This document shows positions 1-6,206 of a DNA stretch of 18,849 nucleotides, piece after piece. Positions within the stretch are counted from its first letter, which is position 1. Each line of letters begins with the position of its first letter. A program made the position numbers and the translations under genes. The stretch spans positions 1 to 18,849 of the forward strand of contig JAZLHW010000028.1 of assembly GCA_045617105.1 (NCBI GenBank). Reading direction: 5' to 3'. Below the pieces are notes generated by a model. The model did not search any database. It worked only from the letters and a program-made list of their open reading frames with translations, and was not told the origin of the DNA. The stretch comes from CALELM01 sp045617105. Its GTDB lineage: Bacteria; Bacillota; Negativicutes; Selenomonadales; Selenomonadaceae.

Positions 1-205
1 GTATTTCAAACCCCTCCCGAAAAGTTTCGAATAGGGGGGGGTATTGAGGTGTTTTCAACCCTCAATCCGCCGCGGTTGAAAATGTGCTGTTTCAACCGCT
101 TTTTGCAACTTTCCGCCCTGCTTTTCGTATGCGCATACACGCACACGCACACGCACGCATACACGCGGACGCCCGTGGGCGCATGGGCGAGGAAATCAGC
201 TCGAC
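1..205. other. Non-coding region left of HNH gene; possible cos / terminase-binding region
   Basis: I see no supportable gene here. The stretch holds a run of eight G (34-41), a 9-bp inverted repeat TTTTCAACC/GGTTGAAAA (52-60 and 74-82), a third TTCAACC (91-97), and a CA/CG-rich block with GCATACACGC repeated directly at 133-142 and 157-166. In many cos-type phages with an HNH gene, that gene lies next to the cos site and the small terminase gene. Clustered short repeats left of the HNH gene therefore fit a cos or terminase-binding region, with terminase expected beyond position 1. This is inference from position; nothing in the sequence proves a cleavage site. Confidence 0.3.
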
Positions 206-565
206 TCAGTCGTTTTTCGACTGCCTCTCACGCCTCTCACGAAGGGTTTTCCGGTCGTGGCATGGTTTGCAAAGCGATTGCAGATTCCACTCCGCCGTGA
301 AGAGCGTCATGTCTCCCCGATGAGGCTGAACGTGGTCAACCACCGTCGCCCTCACTCGCTCTCCTCGTTGCGAGCATTCGGCGCACCACGGTTCACGGAG
401 AAGCTGATTCTCTCGCAGATCGCGCCACGTCGGCAGGCTGTAAAGCGAATGCCATTGGGCTGATTCCCATCGCTGATGCGTTGGGCGGTGCTTGTCACAC
501 CAGCTGTTTCGAGTCAAAGCTGCGCACCCGATTCTCATGCACGGTCTCAAAGTCTTCGATGCCAC
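206..565 (-). CDS. HNH homing-type endonuclease (phage packaging-region type)
   Basis: 119-aa HNH nuclease. The core is a zinc-binding ββα-metal fold: Cys61-x2-Cys64, the catalytic VDHVQP segment (Asp77-His78), WNLQ (Asn94) and the final CKPCH (Cys99, Cys102, His103). An N-terminal Cys9/Cys14/Cys23 cluster may bind a second metal. I chose the GTG at 563-565 because AGGAGG (571-576) lies 5 nt upstream; the longer GTG at 584-586 has no ribosome site. In HK97-like and related cos phages, an HNH protein next to terminase assists DNA maturation or packaging, and that is the likely role here because no other early gene lies to the left. It has its own promoter (679-707) and a leader terminator (597-642), so it may be the first gene of the late operon. 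The family is secure; the packaging role is inferred. Confidence 0.85.
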   Translation of the reverse strand: MASKTLRPCMRIGCAALTRNSWCDKHRPTHQRWESAQWHSLYSLPTWRDLRENQLLREPWCAECSQRGERVRATVVDHVQPHRGDMTLFTAEWNLQSLCKPCHDRKTLRERRERQSKND

Positions 566-596
566 GTCTGCCTCCTGCGCTATCACCTGCCGAGGA

Positions 597-642
597 AAAC
601 AAAAAAGAGCTGTTAGCTCTCCCGAAGGAAAGTTAACAGCTC
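597..642 (-). terminator. Leader terminator with UUCG loop upstream of HNH gene
   Basis: On the minus strand GAGCTGTTA (642-634) pairs perfectly with TAACAGCTC (615-607). An inner stem CTTTCC/GGAGAG closes a TTCG tetraloop, and TTTTTT plus GTTTTCC follow. This is a strong intrinsic terminator placed between a promoter and the HNH start, so it acts as a leader attenuator, or as the terminator of the upstream Rep gene. Confidence 0.8.
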
Positions 643-664
643 TGGTCTGTGGACTCTGGCTCGT
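637..664 (-). promoter_or_regulatory. Conserved 28-nt leader box, copy 1 (HNH leader)
   Basis: On the minus strand this begins ACGAGCCAGAG and ends CCAGAGCTG. It matches the copy at 1572-1599 at 25 of 28 positions. It begins 14 nt after a -10 element and runs into the first arm of the terminator hairpin. CCAGAG occurs twice in the box, so alternative pairing is possible. The layout suggests a cis-acting antitermination or attenuation RNA. Confidence 0.6.
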
Positions 665-678
665 GTTTGATTGCTCTT

Positions 679-707
679 ATTATAGCAAAGCTCTTTTTAT
701 ATTGCAA
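679..707 (-). promoter_or_regulatory. Sigma-70 type promoter for HNH / downstream operon
   Basis: On the minus strand TTGCAA (707-702), a 17-bp spacer and TATAAT (684-679), with TGC directly before the -10 (extended -10). Transcription should start near 672, just upstream of the conserved leader box. This is one of the best promoters in the window and may drive late genes beyond the left edge. Confidence 0.75.
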
Positions 708-761
708 TAGTATTTTTCGTTTTCCTACAAATGTTCGACACCGTTACAAGAAGGAAGCAAA

Positions 762-1511
762 TCAGACTGCCTCCAATGTTAGGAATCGGCTGATAGAAAC
801 AATCTGACCGCCTCGAAGCTCTCCACACCGCTTCCGTGTTCGGTTGTCTGCTAGAGTGGTGTATCCCTCTGGAATCTCAATCTCGTCCAAACTCTCAACG
901 TAATACGGCGGAAGGAATACAGGTCTCGTGCAATTATGAGATGCGACAAAACAATTCCGGTCCAGCTTCCTCGGGACAAATTTGTTCGGCTCCTTTGTCA
1001 GGTATTGCGCCGGATCGCCATACCACTCCACATTCCTAAACTCATCCATCAGTACCTCGCCGGCCTTCCACACCCGATTCAGCTCCGCTATGTCCGCCCC
1101 GGAATCATCAGAGCGTTTCATCAGTACATGGATATGCGGATGCTTATCACCATGGACACCTTCGACGACATAAATATAGACAGGCTCAGGTCGCAATGAT
1201 TTCCGTCGGGAGTAGCGCAAGCGGGCGAGAGCCCTTCGCCATTCAGCTCTCAGCCGTTCATATTGCCCGCTGACCCATGTGTTGTCACAGGTCAGCACGA
1301 TGGACCAATCGTCTGGACCGAAATTTGATTCAATGAGTTCATTGAGCTTCTCCTTCATCTTGCAGAAGTACAGCCAGCGCTTCGCCTCACGCCTGCTTGC
1401 GTCAATAGCATTCTTCACTTCAACCGGATCGGATGACAGCTTGTAAGCGGTGGCAGCTATCCTGATTCGGTTCCCGCTGTGGACCTCCTGCACCTTTATC
1501 CTTCTACCCAA
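762..1511 (-). CDS. HUH-superfamily Rep protein (ORF2/G2P-like replication endonuclease)
   Basis: 249-aa rolling-circle-type replication endonuclease. It shows the three HUH motifs in order: motif 1 IVLTCD (about residues 71-76), the metal-binding HPHIHVLM (His126-Ile-His128) and motif 3 AQYLTKEPNK with the likely nicking Tyr170 and a Lys three residues on. Such enzymes nick one strand and stay covalently bound through tyrosine. I chose the TTG at 1509-1511 because GGAGG (1520-1524) is 8 nt upstream; longer versions would run through a hairpin. A HUH Rep is unexpected in a phage that already has an initiator and a DnaB-type helicase, and it may act in a selfish cassette, in plasmid-like replication or as a conjugation-like relaxase. 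The gene lies between the two copies of the leader box. No transposase-like partner or end structure of IS200/IS605 type was recognised. Confidence 0.8.
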   Translation of the reverse strand: MGRRIKVQEVHSGNRIRIAATAYKLSSDPVEVKNAIDASRREAKRWLYFCKMKEKLNELIESNFGPDDWSIVLTCDNTWVSGQYERLRAEWRRALARLRYSRRKSLRPEPVYIYVVEGVHGDKHPHIHVLMKRSDDSGADIAELNRVWKAGEVLMDEFRNVEWYGDPAQYLTKEPNKFVPRKLDRNCFVASHNCTRPVFLPPYYVESLDEIEIPEGYTTLADNRTRKRCGELRGGQIVSISRFLTLEAV

Positions 1512-1526
1512 AATAAACACCTCCAG

Positions 1527-1585
1527 AAAACAAAGTCCAGAGTTGACACACCTGTATCGCACAGGATTCGTCAGCTCTGGACTTT
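1527..1585 (-). terminator. Leader hairpin overlapping the Rep ribosome site (attenuator)
   Basis: On the minus strand a 16-bp stem (1585-1570 with 1547-1532, one C/A mismatch) contains an inner CCTGT/ACAGG stem. It is followed by GTTTTC and directly by the TGGAGG ribosome site of the Rep gene. It could terminate transcription or hide the ribosome site. It is the second copy of the box-plus-hairpin arrangement seen before the HNH gene. Confidence 0.65.
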
Positions 1586-1599
1586 GGTCTCTGGCTCGT
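1572..1599 (-). promoter_or_regulatory. Conserved 28-nt leader box, copy 2 (Rep leader)
   Basis: On the minus strand this has the same start (ACGAGCCAGAG) and end (CCAGAGCTG) as the box at 637-664, with three substitutions. Its 3' half forms the first arm of the following hairpin, although the hairpins themselves differ in sequence. The box is thus conserved while the stem covaries, as expected of a functional RNA. Confidence 0.6.
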
Positions 1600-1601
1600 A
1601 T

Positions 1602-1769
1602 TTACTTTTTTATTGTAATCTTGTAATGACGCTTGCAGAACCTGCACCGCACTGGCAAGTTTTCTGCTGTCGTATCTGGATTAACTGGCATAAAGAGCTT
1701 CCCGCATTTGCAAACCACCCAGCCTCCATTTATGGAAAGTGTACCATCGCTAAACGTTACTGTCAACAT
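1602..1769 (-). CDS. Small zinc-ribbon protein (Com-like), 55 aa
   Basis: A short ORF with two CxxC-type knuckles: CKCGKLF (Cys20, Cys22) and CRFCKRHY (Cys42, Cys45). The spacing and the 'CGKLF ... RCRFCK' texture resemble the Com/Mu zinc-finger family of phage translational regulators, but the first knuckle is C-x-C rather than C-x2-C. The ATG at 1767-1769 has GAAAGG 7 nt upstream, and the gene starts just after the stop of the preceding coiled-coil gene, so it belongs to that operon. Its stop lies three bases before the conserved leader box of the Rep gene. The function is not known; nucleic-acid binding is the reasonable guess. Confidence 0.65.
   Translation of the reverse strand: MLTVTFSDGTLSINGGWVVCKCGKLFMPVNPDTTAENLPVRCRFCKRHYKITIKK
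1612..1640 (-). promoter_or_regulatory. Weak candidate promoter for the Rep leader
   Basis: On the minus strand TACAAT (1617-1612) lies 12 nt before the conserved box, with a poor -35 (TTCTGC, 1640-1635) at 17-bp spacing. I support it mainly because the geometry parallels the good promoter before the HNH leader (14 nt from -10 to box). Confidence 0.35.
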
Positions 1770-1772
1770 TCA

Positions 1773-2852
1773 TCATCCTTTCACTTTTGCGGCGGCACTG
1801 GTGAAGAACTCCGACAGCTTTGCCTTGATTCTTGCCTGTGCTACCTCGTCCAATCCGCCCAGCAGTTCCAGCAGTTTATTGGTGTTTTCGACAACGCTAC
1901 GAAACGTGACGTTTATTGTGTCGGCTTTGGGTGTATCCGACTGCTTGCGGCTGGAATCATGGTCGGCATTCATGCAATTGACCTGCGCCTGTAAATCATT
2001 CCGTTCGGTGGTCAGCTCACCGTTTTCCTGCCTCAGCGTATCGGCTTCAAAGGACAGCTCACGATTCCGCTCTGACAGATTTTCATTTTCTCGGCGTGAC
2101 GCTTTGAGCTGCGCTTTGAGGGCGGTAATTTGCTTTCTCCACTCAGCATTCGCCGTTTCCATCTGTTCGGCGGCTTCCTTCAATGCGGCGTTGCGGCCTT
2201 TTTTTTCAGCGGTCTCCAACTGGTCAGCGGTGGCGTCAGTCGTTCTGACTGCAACGTCCACAGGCCGCGACTCCAACTCAGACACCCGCTTCTGTAATAC
2301 GGTTTCTTGCTCTCGTGCGGCGGTGAGCAGATTGACGGTCAATGTCAGCTCCTTCCCCAGCTTCTCGCTGGATCCTTTGGCGAGATCCGCATCGGCCTTC
2401 GCCTGCTCCGCTCTCATCCTCCACCCGTCAGCCTGATTCTTTGCGGCGGCCTCCGCTTCTTTGTAGCGCTTTACCTCCGCTTTCAGCTCACGGACAGAGA
2501 CGTTTTCAACGTCTACAGATTCCAAGAACTCTGCGTCCTTCCCGTCAGGGAGGGCGATTAGAGCGAGCGCCTTGGAGTACTCCAAATTTTCAAACGTTTG
2601 CAAATTTGCGCCGGAGATCCCTGTACTTTTGCACTTCTCATAGATTTTGACGTAGTTGGAAAAAGTGGAGGAGCTATATCCCATCCGCTTCAAGCTGTCG
2701 CCCCACTGACCGTGTGGGCATCGTGCCTTTGCCTCCAGCAGGTCGGCGGCAATGTCACAAATACCGACAACCAAATTTCTTTTGAGCGCCTGCGTTTTGA
2801 CTCTCACGGCGCACTCAATTTCCGTGAGGCTTCTCTCAACCATTTCACTCAT
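1773..2852 (-). CDS. DUF3102-like N-terminal domain with long coiled coil
   Basis: 359 aa. Residues about 10-75 (IADLLEAKARCPHGQWGDSL, then a SSSTFSNYVKIYE helix) match the DUF3102 type found in Clostridia phages and mobile elements, a likely DNA-binding fold with a YSSSTFSNY helix like a noncanonical HTH. Residues about 120-295 are a charged coiled coil, followed by a Ser/Asp-rich linker and a final helical segment (NTNKLLELLGGLDEV). The start overlaps the stop of the PcfJ-like gene by 4 bp (ATGA), so the two are translationally coupled. Similar proteins sit near ParB-like and replication genes, so a role in replication or segregation is possible. The domain call is moderately firm; the function is unknown. 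Confidence 0.75.
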   Translation of the reverse strand: MSEMVERSLTEIECAVRVKTQALKRNLVVGICDIAADLLEAKARCPHGQWGDSLKRMGYSSSTFSNYVKIYEKCKSTGISGANLQTFENLEYSKALALIALPDGKDAEFLESVDVENVSVRELKAEVKRYKEAEAAAKNQADGWRMRAEQAKADADLAKGSSEKLGKELTLTVNLLTAAREQETVLQKRVSELESRPVDVAVRTTDATADQLETAEKKGRNAALKEAAEQMETANAEWRKQITALKAQLKASRRENENLSERNRELSFEADTLRQENGELTTERNDLQAQVNCMNADHDSSRKQSDTPKADTINVTFRSVVENTNKLLELLGGLDEVAQARIKAKLSEFFTSAAAKVKG

Positions 2853-4486
2853 GCGACACCAACCTTTCTTATCATGACGGGATTGCCTGCGGTATCCCGT
2901 CGGCTTCCACGCCTGATCCAGTCAAGCCAAACGTCAGTAAAAAACTTATACCGTTCCTCTGCCGGGACTTCGCCCCTATCGTTGTACGGCCCTCTGATTT
3001 GAACCATCCCGTCGCCGTTCATTTCAATCGTCGCCATGCGTTCGCCCGTTTTGGCATCTCGGAGAAAGAGAATATCAAGCTTTCCCTGAATGTGTCGCGC
3101 GGCGTATCCGGCGACACAGTGGTGCATTGCCTGCCCCTCTTCGACGATATCATGGGAGCTGACAGGAACCACAATGCACAGTCCGGCCCACTCAAACTTG
3201 TACCGCCGACGCAGCGCCTTGTATCGACCAGCATACATCCGTCGCTCGTCTTTATCCTTCCGAACCTTCACAAGCTCCGCCAAAGCGTCATGACGTTCGA
3301 TCAGATTCTTCGGAAAGCACACAGTCTCCTCCGAGAAGTCGTAATCTTCCTCGCTCGCCATATCGACGTAGTCCATCCACACGGAAAGGTCTTTCCTTGG
3401 CACCTTTCGGAGCACGTCCTTGACAGAGCGCCCGATCTGACCCGCCAGCTCCGAGACATTGTTGAACGTCCGCCGGTCAACGCCCTGAACGACGGCCATG
3501 AACTCAGAGAGCGAATTGAATCCGTTCCCGCACTCCTTGAAATATTGCAACATCCAAAGGGGGCTGCCTCGTTTAGCGAATTCCCTGTAATCAGCCTTAC
3601 TCAGGCGGAAAAAGGCGGGCGGGTTTTTCGCCTTCCAGTTCACAAGGCGGGCGTTCCGATTGCCCACCAGAAGGTCGCTAACCACATCACCACTACACAT
3701 CTTCACCAGCATCTCGATTTGAGGCCGGACGCAGTAGCTCACAAGGTACGAGACAACCATGCGGACGAGGTCAGAGGGCTCCGTCCACGCAAAATCAAAA
3801 TAGTTTTCAACCTGCGAGTATCGCAGGCTCGACTCGGCGATTTTCTCTTTCCCGATCATGTAGTACATCCCATCATCAGCCGACGGATAGAGCGCTGATG
3901 AGCGCGGGAACGGCTCCGAGGCCGATTTCATCGACTCCCACGGTGTAGAGGTCGCCATGTGTACGATGTGTCCCAGCGAATACCGCGGACCTTCCCAGCG
4001 CTTCCACGCCGCAATTCTGCCCGGCGCGAGGTAGTAGCGCCGGCGTTCGTAGTACTCCGTATCCGGCACAGGATAAATCGGGTCGTCCACGTCGTCAAAC
4101 CCTGAGAACTCGCCGTCATGATAGTCGCGGAACGCAAGCCCGGCAGAAATCAGCAGCTCACCGGCAGGACCGACACGGAACAAAACCACGTTGTGCTTCT
4201 CCGTCATGGTCTGATAGGTCCCCAGCCGCCCATATGCTTTCAGAACGACTTCCGCTCCGCAGTTCGGGCAGTGTCGCCGGAGGTTGTGCCCATACGGTCC
4301 ACCGGAGGCTGAGAAACCACCGCATTTCGTGCAGCAGTACTCCCTCGTCTTCCCCTTCCCACGATAGATCAGGTAGCCCGTAAAAAGGCTCTCAATCGCC
4401 TCGACTTCATCAGGTTCAAGGGTGTTGTCAAATAGCCTCCACGCCTCAGCCCGTTCCTCAGGGGTCAGCGTGCATTTCTCGCTCAT
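2849..4486 (-). CDS. PcfJ-like protein
   Basis: 545 aa. An N-terminal zinc ribbon is visible (Cys52-x2-Cys55 and Cys73-x2-Cys76). The diagnostic PcfJ block lies at about residues 449-489: EEGQAMHHCVAGYA, then ILFLR and a TIEM strand, matching the 'LHHCVGGYA...ILFLR...TIEI' pattern of the family. PcfJ proteins are named from the conjugative plasmid pCF10 and are frequent in phages and integrative elements of Bacillota; their biochemical role is not established. The ATG at 4484-4486 has AAAGGAG 6 nt upstream. The gene follows the PcfK-like gene, the usual PcfK-PcfJ pairing, and overlaps the DUF3102-like gene by 4 bp. Confidence 0.85.
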   Translation of the reverse strand: MSEKCTLTPEERAEAWRLFDNTLEPDEVEAIESLFTGYLIYRGKGKTREYCCTKCGGFSASGGPYGHNLRRHCPNCGAEVVLKAYGRLGTYQTMTEKHNVVLFRVGPAGELLISAGLAFRDYHDGEFSGFDDVDDPIYPVPDTEYYERRRYYLAPGRIAAWKRWEGPRYSLGHIVHMATSTPWESMKSASEPFPRSSALYPSADDGMYYMIGKEKIAESSLRYSQVENYFDFAWTEPSDLVRMVVSYLVSYCVRPQIEMLVKMCSGDVVSDLLVGNRNARLVNWKAKNPPAFFRLSKADYREFAKRGSPLWMLQYFKECGNGFNSLSEFMAVVQGVDRRTFNNVSELAGQIGRSVKDVLRKVPRKDLSVWMDYVDMASEEDYDFSEETVCFPKNLIERHDALAELVKVRKDKDERRMYAGRYKALRRRYKFEWAGLCIVVPVSSHDIVEEGQAMHHCVAGYAARHIQGKLDILFLRDAKTGERMATIEMNGDGMVQIRGPYNDRGEVPAEERYKFFTDVWLDWIRRGSRRDTAGNPVMIRKVGVA

Positions 4487-4500
4487 AGCGTTCTCCTTTC

Positions 4501-4866
4501 TCAGATAAGATCAAACATCTCCAAGACGATAGGGCTCTTTTCTTTCGGCCTCTGGGCGGGAGCGTCGTTCACGCTTGCACACAGGTCAATGCGCATCTGA
4601 AAGCGAATGTCAGCGCCGTCAAAGTAGAATTTCACGGCTCGGCGATATGCCTCCAGGTCGCTGATTGCGTCGCCGCAACCTCTCAAAATAGATTTGAGAC
4701 ACTCGTTGAGAGTCCCGCCCTGACAGACCGCTTGTGCAAACTCGTCGCTCTGATAGCAGAATTCGACCAGAGCGTCCCTGACGGGCTGTTTTATTACGCT
4801 TATTCTCCTGTCGCCTTTGACAGAATTCAACTCGTTGCGCAATTTTGCGATTGCTAGATCCTTCAT
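4501..4866 (-). CDS. PcfK-like protein / AcrIIA9-family candidate anti-CRISPR
   Basis: 121-aa, mostly helical protein starting MKDLAIAKLRNEL, with a conserved middle (SDEFAQAVCQGGTLNECLK) and a YRRAVKFYFDGADIRFQMRI segment, as in PcfK-like proteins. To my knowledge the Cas9 inhibitor AcrIIA9 belongs to this family, and many PcfK-like proteins are now labelled AcrIIA9-family. Whether this protein blocks Cas9 cannot be told from sequence. The ATG at 4864-4866 has CAGGAGA 7 nt upstream and overlaps the helicase stop by 4 bp. It sits in the early operon, where an anti-defence protein would be made first, but its steady pairing with PcfJ also fits a role in replication or conjugation. Confidence 0.75.
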   Translation of the reverse strand: MKDLAIAKLRNELNSVKGDRRISVIKQPVRDALVEFCYQSDEFAQAVCQGGTLNECLKSILRGCGDAISDLEAYRRAVKFYFDGADIRFQMRIDLCASVNDAPAQRPKEKSPIVLEMFDLI

Positions 4867-6206
4867 TGTATTTTCTCCTGATAATACTCCGGCTCTCTCC
4901 GTGGCGGTGCGAGCTGCGTAAATCTCTGCGTCGGCCCATCAAAAACGACGTGAAAGCCTCCATTTTTAGGGCCTGTTTTGTTTTTCAAAACCTTTAGCAT
5001 CCTCAATTCCGCCCCATCCGGTACAACACATCCGGCGGCCTTTTCCTTGTCCGTCATTGTGTCATCATAGACAGCAATGATAAAATCTGCATCCTGCTCC
5101 AGCTGGCCGGACTCTCTTAGGCTGGACATGGTCGGTGGAGGCGGAAGCGCTCCGGCTGTCTTTTCAGGTCGGACGAGCTGAGATAGTGCAATCACTGTCG
5201 CCCCCGTCTGCTGAGCCAGCTCGTGAAGAGCTATGGAGATGTCAGTCACGACGGAAAAGCGGTTTTGATTCCGCATCGAAAGGGGCGGCTTCACGATTTG
5301 AACGTAGTCAACAAAAATGATGTCGTATTTTCGAGCCCGTGTCCGCTCCCGTATCTGGGAAACGGTGTACCCACTGGCACGAATCCAGTCAATGTCATAG
5401 GCGCTGGTCTGCTTAATGATCCTCAGCATCTGACACCACCCGTCACGGGTCAGCCCGTTGTTTGCGATGATATCATTTCTGATACCGGAGGCGGCACAAG
5501 CGACCCTGTCAATCAGCTTCTCATGGTCAGTTTCCAGTGAAAAGAAACCGATTTTGTAGCTCTGCGCCGCAAAGTTCAGGGCGAACTTGATACTAAGCGC
5601 CGTTTTTCCGCCGGAAGGATAGGCGGCGAGTATGCCGAGCAGACCACCGGAAATATGTACCCGGCTGTCCAGCTTTGACAGTCCTGTTTTTGCGTATTTC
5701 GGCGGCTCTTCCTGGTCGTGCACGTCCTGAAACAAGTCCCACATCTGAGCCATATTCAAGCAGTCGTTGCGCCGCTCATCGTTGAGCGTGGCAACCATCC
5801 GTTCAACGATCTCCGCCATGCCGTCCAGCGTTGGCGGAGCTGACATGATTTCCAGTGCCGCCGCTTGCAGGGCACGGCGTTTCGAGCGAGCTTTGACAAT
5901 CCCGATATACTCGTCAAGGGAGGAGGCGGAGGGGACTAAATCGACAAATTCAAGCACCGCCTGTCTGCGCTGATTGTTTGCCGCTTCATCCGCTCCCGCC
6001 ATGTGTGCGAGGAGGGTCACAGCGTCGATTTTTTTCCACTGCGCCGCCATTTCCTCGATTGAGAGGACAAACGGGGCAAGGGAAGAATCAAAATCACTGT
6101 GATTCAGCTCAGATAGGATATGCGGGATTTTCTCCGGCCACGTCAACGCAATTCCCACGATGCACTGTTCCGTGAGAACGTCGTGTCCGTTGTTGATATC
6201 GTTCAC
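4863..6206 (-). CDS. dnaB: Replicative DNA helicase, DnaB type
   Basis: 447 aa. The N-terminal helical domain (residues 10-105, LTEQCIVGIAL...) is followed by a RecA-like ATPase: Walker A AYPSGGKTA (about 196-204), Walker B YDIIFVDYVQIV (about 294-305), the H3 motif TVIALSQL and the H4 segment LRESGQLEQDADFI. It would unwind the phage origin as a hexamer loaded by the initiator encoded just upstream. I chose the GTG at 6204-6206: it makes a GTGA overlap with the initiator stop and lies 7 nt from AGGAGG, whereas the GTG one codon earlier is only 4 nt away. The length is typical of phage and plasmid DnaB-like proteins. No intein is visible. Confidence 0.93.
   Translation of the reverse strand: MNDINNGHDVLTEQCIVGIALTWPEKIPHILSELNHSDFDSSLAPFVLSIEEMAAQWKKIDAVTLLAHMAGADEAANNQRRQAVLEFVDLVPSASSLDEYIGIVKARSKRRALQAAALEIMSAPPTLDGMAEIVERMVATLNDERRNDCLNMAQMWDLFQDVHDQEEPPKYAKTGLSKLDSRVHISGGLLGILAAYPSGGKTALSIKFALNFAAQSYKIGFFSLETDHEKLIDRVACAASGIRNDIIANNGLTRDGWCQMLRIIKQTSAYDIDWIRASGYTVSQIRERTRARKYDIIFVDYVQIVKPPLSMRNQNRFSVVTDISIALHELAQQTGATVIALSQLVRPEKTAGALPPPPTMSSLRESGQLEQDADFIIAVYDDTMTDKEKAAGCVVPDGAELRMLKVLKNKTGPKNGGFHVVFDGPTQRFTQLAPPRREPEYYQEKIQ

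Noticed and set aside
133..166. CA/CG repeat block as a minisatellite or CRISPR-like repeat
   Set aside because: Only one 10-bp unit is repeated once; too short for either, so it is reported only as part of the possible cos region.
206..586. Longer start (GTG at 584-586) for the HNH gene
   Set aside because: Its first residues would be translated from the ribosome site itself; AGGAGG at 571-576 clearly serves the GTG at 563-565.
762..1511. HUH protein as an IS200/IS605 transposase
   Set aside because: The protein is longer, has the Rep-type LTCD motif and YLTKE motif, and no TnpB or typical subterminal ends are present; the flanking direct repeats look like leaders.
1633..2436. Plus-strand open frame of 267 codons opposite the DUF3102-like gene
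   Set aside because: Ser/Ala/Phe-rich shadow of a coiled-coil gene, with no ribosome site.
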